From assembly GCA_021793115.1 (NCBI GenBank), contig JAJYTJ010000010.1, positions 1-41,919 of the forward strand: 41,919 nt of DNA. The letters are read 5' to 3'. The position numbers and the translations under genes are program-made. The notes beneath the pieces are model-generated. The model saw only the letters and a program-made list of their open reading frames with translations. It was not told the DNA's origin and ran no database searches. Below are positions 13,055 through 22,396 of the stretch, piece after piece (position 1 is the stretch's first letter; each line of letters begins with the position of its first letter). This DNA is from Actinomycetes bacterium. Its GTDB lineage: Bacteria > Actinomycetota > Actinomycetes > Actinomycetales > Cellulomonadaceae.

Positions 13055-14173
13055 TCAGAGGTCGACGGCCGCCCGCCGCGCGTCGCCCGCGACCTCGGCG
13101 TACGCCGCGGCCAGCAGCCCCGGGTCGGGCCCCTCCAGCCGGGCCGGCCGGGCGAGGCCGTCGAGCACCACGAACCGGAGCATCGAGCCCCGCGTCTTCT
13201 TGTCGCGCTGCATCGCGGCCAGCAGCTGCTCCCAACGGTCGCCCCGGTAGGCCACCGGCAGGCCCAGCGCGGACAGCACGTCGCGGTGGCGCGCCACCAC
13301 GTCGTCGGGCAGCCGCCCCGCCAGGCGCGCGAGCTCGGCGGCGTAGACCATCCCCACCGAGACGGCCGCGCCGTGGCGCCAGCGGTACCGCTCCACGCGC
13401 TCGACCGCGTGACCGAACGTGTGCCCGTAGTTGAGGAACTCGCGCGGCCCCGCCTCGCGCAGGTCCTCCGCCACCACGCGCGCCTTCCAGGCCACGGCGC
13501 GCTCGACGAGCTCGAGGAGCACGCCGGACGACGCGGCCGCGACCGGGTCGGTGAGCAGCGGCACGTTGGCCTCGACGAGGTCGAGGATCACGGGGTCCTC
13601 GACGAACCCGGCCTTGACCACCTCCGCGAGGCCGGCCACGAAGTCGAAGGCTCCGAGCGACTCGAGCGCGGACAGGTCGCACACCACGCCGGCCGGCGAG
13701 TGGAACGCGCCGACGAGGTTCTTGCCCTCCGCGGTGTTGATGGCGGTCTTCCCGCCCACCGCGGCGTCGACCATCGCGAGCAGCGTCGTGGGGACCTGGA
13801 CCACGCGCACACCGCGCAGCCACGTGGCGGCCACGAACCCGGCCAGGTCGGTGGTCGCTCCCCCGCCCAGGCCCACCACCGCGTCGGACCGCGTGAAGCC
13901 GGCCTGGCCCAGCACGCCCCAGCAGAACGCGGCGACCTGCGCGGTCTTCGCATCCTCGGCGTCGGGCACCTCCGCGCCGAACGCCTCGAAGCCGTGGGCC
14001 CGCAGGTCCTCCAGCACGGCGTCCGCCGACGTCGCGAGCGCCGCCGGGTGCACGACGAGCACCCGCTGCACGCCGTCGCCGAGGAGCCGCGGGATGCTGC
14101 CCAGCAGGTGGTGGCCGACGACGACGTCGTACGGCTGGTCGCCGCCGACGCGGATGGTCCGCACGTCACTCAC
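13055..14173 (-). CDS. aroB: 3-Dehydroquinate synthase
   Basis: Second step of the shikimate pathway: cyclises DAHP to dehydroquinate with NAD+ and a divalent metal. It has 372 residues. NAD-binding [19 protein letters not shown] is followed by [12 protein letters not shown] (catalytic Lys), the metal glutamate in [10 protein letters not shown], and the metal histidines in [13 protein letters not shown]. The GTG at 14173 overlaps the aroK stop as GTGA; the longer open frame upstream is the aroK gene read out of phase. Confidence 0.97.
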   Translation of the reverse strand: MSDVRTIRVGGDQPYDVVVGHHLLGSIPRLLGDGVQRVLVVHPAALATSADAVLEDLRAHGFEAFGAEVPDAEDAKTAQVAAFCWGVLGQAGFTRSDAVVGLGGGATTDLAGFVAATWLRGVRVVQVPTTLLAMVDAAVGGKTAINTAEGKNLVGAFHSPAGVVCDLSALESLGAFDFVAGLAEVVKAGFVEDPVILDLVEANVPLLTDPVAAASSGVLLELVERAVAWKARVVAEDLREAGPREFLNYGHTFGHAVERVERYRWRHGAAVSVGMVYAAELARLAGRLPDDVVARHRDVLSALGLPVAYRGDRWEQLLAAMQRDKKTRGSMLRFVVLDGLARPARLEGPDPGLLAAAYAEVAGDARRAAVDL

Positions 14174-14739
14174 GAGGCGCCGCCGGCGGACGCTGCGCGA
14201 CGAGCCGCCAGCTCCGCCTCGATGCGCTCGGCCACCCCGCCCGGCGTGAGGTCGTCCGTCACGACGGCAAGCGTGGCGACGGCCTCGTAGACCGGCCGGC
14301 GTTCCGCCATGAGCGCCTGCCAGCGCGAGCGCGGGTTGCCCAGCAGGAGGGGGCGCGACTGGTTGAACCCGACGCGCGGCGCCGCGTGCGCGAGCGAGAC
14401 GTCGAGGAACACCACCACGCCGCCCTGCTCCCGGTACGCCGCGAGGGCCGCCTGGGTGGCCGGGTCCAGCACGGCACCGCCGCCGAGAGCGAGGACGCCG
14501 TCGTGCTCGTCGAGCGCGCGCGCCACCGCGACGCGCTCGAGGTCGCGGAAGGCGGGCTCGCCGTCGTCGATGAAGATGTCGGAGATCGGCTTGCCCGCAG
14601 CCTCCTCGATGTCGCCGTCGGTGTCCCGCACCGCCAGCTGCCAGCGGACGCCGAGCGCGTGCGCCACCGTCGTCTTGCCCGACCCGGGCGGGCCGACGAG
14701 CACGATGCGCGGCCCGTGGGAGGTCTGAGGACTCGTCAC
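14170..14739 (-). CDS. aroK: Shikimate kinase
   Basis: Phosphorylates shikimate with ATP. It has 189 residues. Walker A is [12 protein letters not shown], the shikimate-binding aspartate is in [21 protein letters not shown] carries the conserved Arg, GGGAVLD is the next substrate loop, and the LID is around RPLLLG. I chose the GTG at 14739 ([13 protein letters not shown]). TACCCT ends 6 bases upstream, so transcription may start at the GTG (leaderless). In most actinobacteria aroK follows aroC directly; here about 3.7 kb with two membrane genes separates them. Confidence 0.95.
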   Translation of the reverse strand: MTSPQTSHGPRIVLVGPPGSGKTTVAHALGVRWQLAVRDTDGDIEEAAGKPISDIFIDDGEPAFRDLERVAVARALDEHDGVLALGGGAVLDPATQAALAAYREQGGVVVFLDVSLAHAAPRVGFNQSRPLLLGNPRSRWQALMAERRPVYEAVATLAVVTDDLTPGGVAERIEAELAARRAASAGGAS

Positions 14740-15045
14740 CGCGCCAGGGTAGTTGCGGCGAGCCTCGCGTCGTCGAGACGACCGGCGCAGTCTGCCGGCG
14801 CCAGCCGAGGAGAGGCCTGGAAGGTGCATGAAGAGACGGCGGCTGGTGCAGGGGCTGCACCAGGCAGCTGGCACCCCGCGATAGGTGCGACGCCGACCAG
14901 CACAGCCCGCTGTCTGACGCCGGGGCCGGAAGGGGGTCGACCTGGGCAGAGTCGAGTGGACTCGGATCAGGCCCAGGTCGTCGAACGCGTCGTCTCGGGG
15001 CCCGACGACGTCAAGTGGTGCTCGAACCGTGCCGACTCTCTCCTG
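14740..15045. other. Divergent gap between aroK and the DUF6541-like gene
   Basis: About 300 bases without a supportable gene. It contains a perfect 8-base-pair hairpin, CTGGTGCA (14843-14850) / TGCACCAG (14856-14863) with loop GGGGC, which could be an operator or a left-over terminator. In-frame GTG codons at 14824 and 14956 could extend the plus-strand gene, but the translated sequence there is not protein-like. Promoters for both flanking genes must lie here. Confidence 0.5.
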
Positions 15046-16941
15046 GTGCGATGGGTGTCGTTCCTGGCGACCGCGGTCGTGACGCTCGTCGTCTTCTGGC
15101 TGCCCGGGTGGGTGGTGATCCGAGCGTGGTCGACGCAGCGCGGCCGCCTGGCGGCAGCCGCCGCCGCACCGGTCGTCACGCTCGGGCTCTTCGCCACCGT
15201 CGCGGTCCTCACCGACGGGTGGTGGCGCTGGGGACCCGTCTTGGCCACCATCGCGACCGTCGCGACCGCGGGCGTCGGCCTAGCCGTGCGCCGATTCCGA
15301 CCGCATGCTTCCTGCCGACGGCCCGTCGTGAGGGAGAGCACGAGCCGAGCGCTCGTCCTTGCGATCGTCGCGGGGGTTCTCGCGCAGATCGCGCCGTTTG
15401 CGATCGGGATGCGGCGACCCGACGGGTGGCTCACGGCACAGGACACGACGGTTCACCTCGCCGAGATCGACTACATCCGGACCACGGGGCACGGGTCGAG
15501 CATGCACATGGCGACCGGGACCCTGCTGCACGGGATCGGCGGATTTGACGGAGCGGCGTGGCACGACACGGCGGCGCTCGTACCGAGATGGCCGGACCCC
15601 GCTGTCGTGTCCAACGCCGCGCTGCTGATCCCCGTGACCGTCGCCTGGACGCTCGGCCTGGCGTACCTGACGCAGGTGGCCTTCCCCGCCCGTCCCCGGG
15701 CCTGGGTGTGGGCCCCGATCCTCGGATCGGCCGGTGGCGTGCTGCCGATCTACCTGGCACTGCGGATCGCTGGGCAGACGCCCAACGCCGTGGCGCTGGC
15801 TCTGTTGCCGGCACTGGTGGCCTTCGTCGTCGAGGGCGTGCGCGACCGAGAACGGAGCGCGATCGTCCCGATCGCACTGTCCGTCATGGGCATCGCCCTC
15901 TGCCACCCCAATTCCCTGTTCACCGCGGCCGTTGTTCTCGGGCCCTGGATCGTCGTCGAGATCCGTCGAGCGATCTGGCGGGCCGCGCGGCCTGCGGTGG
16001 CCGTGGCGGTGCTCGCCCTGGTGGTGTGGGTCGGCGGGGCCGGCGCGGCCGTGGTGGTCGGTTCGCCGCGATTTCTTGGAGTGGTCGACTATCACCCCAA
16101 CCCTCCACTGAACCCATGGGAGGCCCTGACTCGCCTCCTCTCCGGGAACGTGACGAACGACGCGCTCGCCACCGGGTTCGTGGTCATGGTCGCGGCGGTC
16201 GTCGGAATGATCGTCGGTCGGCGGCTGCCGGGCTGCCGATGGGCAGCCTGGGGACTGATCGCGATCGCCGCGCTGTACCTCGCGTCCACCTCCACCGTTC
16301 CTGTCCTCAACGACGTCGACCGACTCTGGTACGGGGATCCGGCCCGCTTCGGCCCGGCGATCACCGCGATGGCCGTCCCGTTCGCGGCGCTCGGACTTGA
16401 CTCCGCCACCCGCGCTCTGAGGCGCCGGCTGGCCGAGATCGGCCGACCGAAGCGACTCGCCATCGTGCTGGTCGTCGCGCTGGTGGGCGTGCCGGCCGCT
16501 GTCGGCCTCGTCGGCTACGGCGCGCTCGTGCGCTGGACCTTCGTACCGTCCGCGAGTTCGATCGCCCTCGCCGACGATGCCGAGCTGGCGATGGCCGACC
16601 GGCTGCCGCACGAGCTTGATCGCAACCGCGCCGTGCTCGGGTCACCGTTCACGGGCACGGCCAACCTGCTGGACCGGTTCGGACAGCGCGTGATACCCCG
16701 CACCTGGGGTGACATGGGCGATCCCTACCTCGAGTACGTGATGCGCCACCTCGACGAGCTGGGCCACAACCCCGCTCTCTGCCGGTCGCTGGACACACTC
16801 GGTGTGCACTACCTGTACGTCGACCCGGACGAGTGGACGAGCGGGTGGGACACCATCGAGCTGCGGCGCGCACCTGTCGATGGCGTCCGGCTCCTCGACC
16901 GGGGCGGCAGCGCGGCGGTCTACGAGATCACCGCCTGCTAG
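15046..16941 (+). CDS. Large multi-membrane protein, DUF6541-like (GT-C type topology)
   Basis: About 631 residues with a dozen or so membrane segments, beginning WVSFLATAVVTLVVFWLPGW. After the early helices lies an exterior loop with acidic and histidine residues (PDGWLTAQDTTVHLAEIDYI), as in GT-C glycosyltransferase-like proteins and actinobacterial DUF6541. A soluble C-terminal part of about 130 residues (from ALADDAELAMADRLP) follows the last helix. The role is probably in cell-envelope polysaccharide or lipid glycosylation (inference). The start is uncertain: GTG 15046 abuts the first helix and has no good ribosome binding site; GTG 14956 is an alternative. It is one of only two plus-strand genes in the window and interrupts the aroC-aroK pair. 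Confidence 0.75.
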   Translation: MRWVSFLATAVVTLVVFWLPGWVVIRAWSTQRGRLAAAAAAPVVTLGLFATVAVLTDGWWRWGPVLATIATVATAGVGLAVRRFRPHASCRRPVVRESTSRALVLAIVAGVLAQIAPFAIGMRRPDGWLTAQDTTVHLAEIDYIRTTGHGSSMHMATGTLLHGIGGFDGAAWHDTAALVPRWPDPAVVSNAALLIPVTVAWTLGLAYLTQVAFPARPRAWVWAPILGSAGGVLPIYLALRIAGQTPNAVALALLPALVAFVVEGVRDRERSAIVPIALSVMGIALCHPNSLFTAAVVLGPWIVVEIRRAIWRAARPAVAVAVLALVVWVGGAGAAVVVGSPRFLGVVDYHPNPPLNPWEALTRLLSGNVTNDALATGFVVMVAAVVGMIVGRRLPGCRWAAWGLIAIAALYLASTSTVPVLNDVDRLWYGDPARFGPAITAMAVPFAALGLDSATRALRRRLAEIGRPKRLAIVLVVALVGVPAAVGLVGYGALVRWTFVPSASSIALADDAELAMADRLPHELDRNRAVLGSPFTGTANLLDRFGQRVIPRTWGDMGDPYLEYVMRHLDELGHNPALCRSLDTLGVHYLYVDPDEWTSGWDTIELRRAPVDGVRLLDRGGSAAVYEITAC

Positions 16942-16955
16942 GAACGCCGCGTTGT

Positions 16956-16976
16956 CACCGTCGGCGTGCGACGGTG
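16956..16976 (+). terminator. Stem-loop after the DUF6541-like gene
   Basis: Perfect 8-base-pair stem CACCGTCG (16956-16963) / CGACGGTG (16969-16976) with a 5-base loop, 14 bases after the stop codon. There is no U-tract. The position fits a terminator between convergent genes. Confidence 0.55.
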
Positions 16977-16984
16977 GATGCGGT

Positions 16985-17014
16985 GGGCACGGGCACGGGC
17001 ACGGGCACGGGCAC
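16985..17014. repeat. Five tandem copies of GGGCAC
   Basis: Perfect hexanucleotide tandem array of five units in the gap between two convergent genes (16942-17174). Nothing else recognisable is in this gap apart from the neighbouring stem-loop. The copy number may vary between strains by slippage. Confidence 0.9.
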
Positions 17015-17174
17015 GACAATCGCAGCCGGGTGCTGCAGGGCCTGTCCAGCGCACGCCGCCGGCGCGGCGAGAACTGATCAACCTCTCGCCACCACCATGA
17101 TGCAGTGGCTCCGGCCACGAGCTGCGCCCCGCGCGTGGGGTGCAGCGGGACCGGACCGGTGGTCGGCACGGCAG

Positions 17175-18383
17175 TCAGGCAACAACGGCCTCGCCCCGGG
17201 CCGGGGCCGTTTCGCGCGTGGCGAGCACGGCGACGAGCGTGAGCACGAGCAGCACCGTTCCGCCCGACCACGTCGCGTCCCGCGACGCGAGGTACGGCAG
17301 GACGACGAGCAGGGGCGAGAGCACCGTGAGCGGCAACCGCCAGCGGACCACTCGCGGGGCGCCTGCCGTCCAGGCCCAGGTGGCAACCAGTGCCACGAGG
17401 GGGCCGCTGTAGTAGGTGAGCCGCAACGGGTCGAGCAGCAGCCGGACGGCGATCGCGACGATGACCGGCACCAGCGGCGAGTGTCGTCGCCGGAGGGCCA
17501 CCCATGCGCCCGCCAGCCCGGCGAGCGCGCCCTGGATGACGCGCATGGCCCAGTCGGTGAGCCCCCACTGCGCCTCGAGGCGGCCGAGCACGGAGCCGTT
17601 GTTGAATCCCCATTGGAAGTCGTACGTGTGGACCACGCCGAAGACGAAGAAGGGTACATAGAGCGCCGCGAGCACCACGAAGGCAGCACCGATCGCGATG
17701 AGCACGTCCCGCCGACGCCGCCCCAGCAGGAGCGCTCCGCCGCCTAGGACCGCCCATTGCTTGATGCCGCCGGCGAGGCCGAGCACGAGCCCCGCGAGGC
17801 CGGGGCGGTCATCAGCGGCCCAGAGTGCCGCGTGGGCTAGCAGAAGGCCGACCATGAGCTCCTCGGGGTGCCCGCTCCCTGTGGCTTCCGCGACGAACCC
17901 CCCGACCGCGAGCACGAGTCCGACCGCCCACCGCGAAGCCAGGTCCGGAGCCCCGGTCCGGCGAGCCGACCGGCGCACGAGTCCGAGCGCGAGGACGAGG
18001 AGCAGCGCGGCCTGGACGCCGGCGATGGCCATCCGGGTGAGCGCGGCGGACCCGAGCAGGTTGAGCAGCCTGGTGAGGACGCCGATGAAGGCCAGGCACA
18101 GGGGCCCGATCTGGAGGTTCGGCGCCGTGAAGACGTTGAAGAACCTCGGCCCGACCATGCCCGCACCCGCCGCACGGAACAGCTGCGCGTCACCACCAGG
18201 AACCGTCGCGGCGAACCCCACCGCGGTGAGGACGCCGAGCGCGACGGTCACGGCCTCGGGCCGGCGTGACGTGGCCACCACGACCGCGTGCAACCGCGGG
18301 TGGGCGACGGCGAGCTCGTCAAGCTCGCGGCTGAGCCGCACGGCGAAGGGCTCGGCGCGCACGGTGGAGGCAGGCTCGGTCAC
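17175..18383 (-). CDS. Multi-membrane GT-C/DUF2029-like protein
   Basis: About 402 residues with roughly ten membrane segments after a 55-residue charged N-terminus. The first large loop carries GGDAQLFRAAG; an aspartate at this place is typical of GT-C polyprenyl-phosphate-dependent mannosyl or arabinosyl transferases. Later loops carry ATGSGHPEELM, GGIKQWAVL and DFQWGFNNGSV. A glycosyltransferase role in envelope glycans is likely but the family is not certain. The GTG at 18383 is 64 bases after the aroC stop; no strong ribosome binding site is seen. It is co-directional with aroC and convergent with the DUF6541-like gene, and the two probably arrived together. Confidence 0.75.
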   Translation of the reverse strand: MTEPASTVRAEPFAVRLSRELDELAVAHPRLHAVVVATSRRPEAVTVALGVLTAVGFAATVPGGDAQLFRAAGAGMVGPRFFNVFTAPNLQIGPLCLAFIGVLTRLLNLLGSAALTRMAIAGVQAALLLVLALGLVRRSARRTGAPDLASRWAVGLVLAVGGFVAEATGSGHPEELMVGLLLAHAALWAADDRPGLAGLVLGLAGGIKQWAVLGGGALLLGRRRRDVLIAIGAAFVVLAALYVPFFVFGVVHTYDFQWGFNNGSVLGRLEAQWGLTDWAMRVIQGALAGLAGAWVALRRRHSPLVPVIVAIAVRLLLDPLRLTYYSGPLVALVATWAWTAGAPRVVRWRLPLTVLSPLLVVLPYLASRDATWSGGTVLLVLTLVAVLATRETAPARGEAVVA

Positions 18384-18447
18384 CCGTTTGTCATCGTCAG
18401 CAGCAGGTCGGCCCTTGAGGCGCGCGCGTCGTGGCCGCAGCGCGGGC

Positions 18448-19638
18448 TCAGCGCTGCGTCGAGGGAATCGCGGCTTGGTAGGCAGCAAGGTTCCGGCGCA
18501 CCTCGGCCACGGAGTCACCGCCGGTCTTCTCGAGCAAGGCGTCAGCCAGGACCAGCGCCACCATCGCCTCCGCGACGACGGCTGCCGGCGGCACGGCGCA
18601 CACGTCGGAGCGCTGGTGCTGCGCCTTGGCGGGCTCGCCCGTCGCGACGTCCACGGTGTCGAGCGCGCGGGGCACCGTCGAGATCGGCTTCATGGCCGCC
18701 CGGACCCGGATGACCTCGCCGTTGGACATGCCGCCCTCGAGGCCGCCGGCACGGTTGGTGCGCCGGTGCAGCAGCCCGTCGGTGCCCCGCTCGATCTCGT
18801 CGTGCGCCGCCGACCCGCGACGCCCCGCGGTGGTGAACCCGTCGCCGATCTCGACGCCCTTGATCGCCTGGATCGACATGAGGGCGGCCGCCAGGCGGGC
18901 GTCGAGCTTGCGGTCGTCGGCCACGTACGTGCCCAGCCCGGACGGCACGCCGTAGGCGAGCACCTCCACCACCCCGCCGAGCGTGTCGCCGTCCTTGCGG
19001 GCCGCGTCAATCTCCGCGACCATCGCCGCCGAGGACGCCGCGTCGAGGCAGCGGACTGGGTCCGCGTCGAGCGCGGCGACGTCGTCGGGCGTGGGCGCAG
19101 GCGCATCGGGGGACGCGGCGACCGAGCCGATGCGCACCACGTGCGAGACGAGCCGGACACCCGCGGCCTGCTCGAGGAGCGCCGTGGCGACCGCGCCGAG
19201 CGCCACGCGCGTGGCCGTCTCGCGCGCCGAGGCGCGCTCCAGCACAGGCCTTGCGTCGTCGAAGCCGTACTTGCGCATGCCGACGAGGTCGGCGTGCCCG
19301 GGTCGGGGTCGCGTGAGGGGCGCGTTCCGCGCCCGGTGGAGCGCCTCGGGATCGTCGACCGGGTCGGCGGACATGACGTCCACCCACTTGGGCCATTCGG
19401 TGTTGGCGATCTCGATCGCGACCGGACCGCCCTGCGTGAGCCCGTGCCGCACACCGCCGAGGAGCCGCACCTCGTCCCGCTCGAAGGCCTGGCGCGATCC
19501 CCGGCCGTACCCGAGCCGCCTGCGGGCCAGGGCGGCGGCCACGTCCGAGGTGGTGAGGGCCACGCCGGCCGGCACCCCGTCGATGACGCCGACGAGGGCA
19601 GGGCCGTGGGACTCCCCGGAGGTCAGCCAGCGCAGCAT
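18448..19638 (-). CDS. aroC: Chorismate synthase
   Basis: Last common step of aromatic synthesis: converts EPSP to chorismate with reduced FMN. It has 396 residues. Signature 1 is [21 protein letters not shown] at the N-terminus, [20 protein letters not shown] binds substrate, and signature 2 is [38 protein letters not shown] is the C-terminal signature with the FMN-site region. The gene follows the pilus cassette terminator, so it needs its own promoter in 19639-19665; none is obvious. Confidence 0.98.
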   Translation of the reverse strand: MLRWLTSGESHGPALVGVIDGVPAGVALTTSDVAAALARRRLGYGRGSRQAFERDEVRLLGGVRHGLTQGGPVAIEIANTEWPKWVDVMSADPVDDPEALHRARNAPLTRPRPGHADLVGMRKYGFDDARPVLERASARETATRVALGAVATALLEQAAGVRLVSHVVRIGSVAASPDAPAPTPDDVAALDADPVRCLDAASSAAMVAEIDAARKDGDTLGGVVEVLAYGVPSGLGTYVADDRKLDARLAAALMSIQAIKGVEIGDGFTTAGRRGSAAHDEIERGTDGLLHRRTNRAGGLEGGMSNGEVIRVRAAMKPISTVPRALDTVDVATGEPAKAQHQRSDVCAVPPAAVVAEAMVALVLADALLEKTGGDSVAEVRRNLAAYQAAIPSTQR

Positions 19639-19665
19639 GGCGGCATCCTGCCATGGCCGGTCCGA

Positions 19666-19708
19666 CGACGAGGCAGGCGGCCCAGGCGTGGAACCGCCCG
19701 CCTCGTCG
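19666..19708 (-). terminator. Terminator of the pilMNO unit
   Basis: 15-base arms (19666-19680 and 19694-19708) pair with one mismatch around a 13-base loop, starting 10 bases after the pilO stop. It separates the type IV pilus cassette from aroC. Confidence 0.7.
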
Positions 19709-19717
19709 TTCGTCGGG

Positions 19718-20527
19718 CTACTTCCCGGCGACCGGGACCAGCGGGTTCTTGCCGGGCACCGGAGCCGGCAGCGCCGGCCCAGTTGCCGTCGGGCTCGGGG
19801 CGGGGCTGGCTGCCGTCGGGTCCGGCAGCACGTAGAGGAACCCGGTCACGACCAGCTCCTGGTCTCCCACGTGGGTCGCCGGCTTGCCGCCCCCGGCGGC
19901 GGCGTCCTTCTGCAAGGTCCCGGTGAAACCCGAGACCAGCATCACGCGCGGGATCGCGGTCTGGAGGTCGCTGAGGAAAGCGAGCGTGTTGTCGTACGTC
20001 CCGATCACCGTGATCGACACCGGGATGGCCGCCATGCCGGCGGGCGCGCCCGACGCTGCCGCCGCCGAGGCCGCGGCAGCAGCCGGGGTCGCGGGCGTGG
20101 CAGTCGCAGAGGGGCCGGGAGATGCGCTGGCGGTCGGGCTCGGGCTCGTCGCGGCCGCCGGCGCAGCGGCTTGCGCCACCACGACCGCTTGCGGGGTGCC
20201 TGGGGCGAAGCTCGTCACCACCACGGTGTGCGCGGTGGCGACCTGCTGCACCTGGCGCACGTAGTCGGAGAGCTGCGCGGTCGTCGGAACCTGGATCCTC
20301 AGTGCCTCCAGCTGCTGCTTGTACTGCGGCAGCTTCTGGAAGTCCGCGGCGAGCTTGGTGACCTTCGTCTGGAGCACCTGGTTGCTGCGGTTCACCTCGT
20401 CGGTCTGGGATCGAAGAGCCGCCGCGTCCGACAGGGTCGGTTGGACGGCGCCGAACCAGGTGGCAGCCCCGATGACGGCCGCCGCGAAGAGCGTCCCGCC
20501 GATCCAGGTTCCCTTCTTGGCGGCCAT
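19718..20527 (-). CDS. pilO: PilO-like type IV pilus assembly protein
   Basis: Inner-membrane alignment-complex protein that pairs with PilN. It has 269 residues: a membrane segment at about 7-26, a coiled-coil-prone stretch (about 33-75, [20 protein letters not shown]), then a ferredoxin-like half ([18 protein letters not shown]). This is interrupted by an Ala/Ser/Pro/Thr linker of about 45 residues before [25 protein letters not shown] second Pro/Ala-rich tail ends the protein. The ATG shares TGATG with the pilN stop and has GGAAGG upstream. It is last in pilMNO, and a strong hairpin follows. No pilP is present, as expected in a monoderm. Confidence 0.85.
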   Translation of the reverse strand: MAAKKGTWIGGTLFAAAVIGAATWFGAVQPTLSDAAALRSQTDEVNRSNQVLQTKVTKLAADFQKLPQYKQQLEALRIQVPTTAQLSDYVRQVQQVATAHTVVVTSFAPGTPQAVVVAQAAAPAAATSPSPTASASPGPSATATPATPAAAAASAAAASGAPAGMAAIPVSITVIGTYDNTLAFLSDLQTAIPRVMLVSGFTGTLQKDAAAGGGKPATHVGDQELVVTGFLYVLPDPTAASPAPSPTATGPALPAPVPGKNPLVPVAGK

Positions 20528-21225
20528 CAGCCCTTCCCCCCCGTGCTCTGGTCGAACCGGTGGGCGTAGGCGGACTGCCGCACCTGCACCGTGACGGCGA
20601 TGTTGTAGAAGGTATCGGCCGGGGTGTCGCCCTGGACCGCCGCGGTGGTCAGCCACGCGTCGCCCAGGCCGGGGATGGTGTTCAGCGCGTCGATCCACGC
20701 CGCGGTGTCCGGCAGTGTCTTCGCACGCGCCGTGAACTGGATCTGCCCGACGGAGGCCGCCTGCAACGACGACGCCGCGGCCGGAGCGGCAGTCGTCGGT
20801 GCCGCCTCGGTCACCTGCAACGAGTCGAAACTGACGCCCGCGGGCAGCACCGCGGCGATCGCCTGGTAGTACGGCGACCACAGCACTTCCGTCGACATCC
20901 CGACCGCACGCGCCTTCGTGGTGCTGTCGAGCAGACCGAGCACCTGCGGAACCTGCGCGTACTTCTTCTCCTCGGCCTTGAGCTGCGTCGTCTTGTCCTG
21001 CGCCTTCGTCAGCCCGTCGGCAGCGTTGCTCTTGTCATTGCGCGCGAACACCCAGGACGCAGCGCACAGGAGGACGACGAGCACCAGCGCCAGGGCAAGC
21101 AAGCGCTTGAGGGACTTGAGACCACGGGCGGCGCGGACTTCGGGCGGCAGAAGGTTGACCTGCGGTTGCCCCTGGACGAATCCCGATGCGCCGCGCGCGC
21201 GCGGTCGCTCAGCCACCGTGGTCAT
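20527..21225 (-). CDS. pilN: PilN-like type IV pilus assembly protein
   Basis: 232 residues. The short cytoplasmic tail contains VNLLPPEVRAA (Asn24-Leu-Leu-Pro27), the conserved peptide by which PilN docks into PilM. It is followed by a basic patch, one membrane segment (about 41-61) and an extracytoplasmic coiled coil plus ferredoxin-like domain (GVSFDSLQVTEAAP ... DTAAWIDALNTIPGL). The start overlaps the pilM stop as ATGA (21222-21225), and the stop overlaps the pilO start. Together with PilM and PilO it forms the platform linking the motor to the pilus. Confidence 0.9.
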   Translation of the reverse strand: MTTVAERPRARGASGFVQGQPQVNLLPPEVRAARGLKSLKRLLALALVLVVLLCAASWVFARNDKSNAADGLTKAQDKTTQLKAEEKKYAQVPQVLGLLDSTTKARAVGMSTEVLWSPYYQAIAAVLPAGVSFDSLQVTEAAPTTAAPAAASSLQAASVGQIQFTARAKTLPDTAAWIDALNTIPGLGDAWLTTAAVQGDTPADTFYNIAVTVQVRQSAYAHRFDQSTGGKG

Positions 21226-22286
21226 GCTGCCACCCCGTACGCAAGTCCGATCGACAGTGCGAGCAGCGACTCCCGGCCGGGCGAGACGTCCCGCGCCGCG
21301 GACTTCCCCTGGCGCAACGTGGCAATCGGGTTGCCGAGGGTCGCGGGCAGGCGCGTCGCGCTCGACATGTATTGGCCCAGCCCCGGCAGGTGGGCGCCAC
21401 CGCCGGTGAGGACCAGCATGTCGATCGCCGCGCCAGGGGTGTTGCTCTGGTAATAGACGAAGGTGTTGCGCACGCTCTCGACAAGTGTGCGTACAACCGC
21501 TCCGATTGCCTCCGCCGCCGGCTGGTGGTCGGGAGGCACGCTGAGGCCAACACCGATCTCACGCTTCAGGTTCTCGGCCTCCGGCAGGGCGACGTTGAGT
21601 GCGCCGGCGACCGCTGCCGTCACGTGCTGGCCGCCGCTCGGGAGCGACCGGACGAGCCGGGGTACTCCGCCGCCGGCGATGACAACTGTGGTGATGGTCG
21701 CACCGACGTCGACGAAGGCCGTCGTCGGCGCCGCGAACTCCCCGCGCGCCAGCGCGCGAATGAGCGCGAACCCGTTGAGGTCCACCATGACAGGGCGCAG
21801 GCCGGCGCCCTCGACAGCCAGGACGTTCGAGGTCACCGTGTCACGCTGCGCGGCGACGAGCATGCCGCGGAGCATGCGGCCCTGCGGCCCGTCGACCTCA
21901 GCGATCGGGTAGTAGTCGAGGAGCGCCTCGTCGGCGGACATCGGCAGCATGTCCCCCACCTGGAACGGCAGGGACGACTTGAGCTGGGCGAGCGGCATCG
22001 CCGGCAGGTCGAGGTCGCGGACGAGCACCCGCTGGTTTCCCACGCCGATGATGACGTCCTTCGACTCGAACTTGTGCTGCGACCAGAGCTGGCGCAGCGC
22101 CTGCGACACGATCGTCGGCTGCACCACCTCTCCGTCGCGGACGGCACCCACCGGCAGAGGGAGCTCACCGAACCCGACGAGCGTGGGGGCGGATCTGCCC
22201 GACCGCGCGCCACTGCCGAACTCGAGCGCTGCGGCGCGTACCGCCGAGGAGCCGATGTCGAGCCCGATCACGCGTGAGCTGGCCAC
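21222..22286 (-). CDS. pilM: PilM, actin-like type IV pilus assembly ATPase
   Basis: Cytoplasmic actin/FtsA-fold protein that binds the PilN N-terminus. It has 354 residues. RVIGLDIGSSAVRAAAL is the phosphate-1 loop, FVDVGATITTVVIAGGG phosphate-2, and MLVLTGGGAHLPGLGQYM the adenosine motif. VGDMLPMSADEALLDYYPI is the PilM-specific hydrophobic region near residue 115. The GTG at 22286 has AAAGGA about 8 bases upstream. It heads its own transcription unit with a sigma-28-like promoter. Confidence 0.95.
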   Translation of the reverse strand: MASSRVIGLDIGSSAVRAAALEFGSGARSGRSAPTLVGFGELPLPVGAVRDGEVVQPTIVSQALRQLWSQHKFESKDVIIGVGNQRVLVRDLDLPAMPLAQLKSSLPFQVGDMLPMSADEALLDYYPIAEVDGPQGRMLRGMLVAAQRDTVTSNVLAVEGAGLRPVMVDLNGFALIRALARGEFAAPTTAFVDVGATITTVVIAGGGVPRLVRSLPSGGQHVTAAVAGALNVALPEAENLKREIGVGLSVPPDHQPAAEAIGAVVRTLVESVRNTFVYYQSNTPGAAIDMLVLTGGGAHLPGLGQYMSSATRLPATLGNPIATLRQGKSAARDVSPGRESLLALSIGLAYGVAA

Positions 22287-22315
22287 GCCGGATCCTTTCC
22301 TCCGATGGGATGTCC

Positions 22316-22337
22316 TTCGGACCTATCGGTGTCCGAA
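22316..22337 (-). promoter_or_regulatory. Inverted repeat over the pilM -10 region
   Basis: Perfect 7-base arms TTCGGAC (22316-22322) / GTCCGAA (22331-22337) around 8 bases that contain the CGAT core of the pilM promoter. It could be an operator that overlaps the -10, or a DNA cruciform. The other three pilus promoters lack it. Confidence 0.5.
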
Positions 22338-22350
22338 TGGATCGACTTGA
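22325..22350 (-). promoter_or_regulatory. Sigma-28-like promoter of pilMNO
   Basis: GCTCAAGT, 16 bases, then CGATAG on the minus strand (TCAAGT 22345-22350, CGAT 22325-22328). Compare the FliA consensus TAAAGT...CGATAA. It lies in the 110-base gap after the prepilin peptidase gene. Confidence 0.68.
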
Positions 22351-22396
22351 GCAGTTCCGGGGGTGGAGGAACCCGCGCACAGGGCCATTGCCCGCC

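Noticed and set aside
14386..15045. Long N-terminal extension of the DUF6541-like protein
   Set aside because: Overlaps aroK in antisense and encodes no recognisable segment before the first membrane helix.
16985..17014. CRISPR-like repeat
   Set aside because: Contiguous 6-base units without spacers, and no cas genes.
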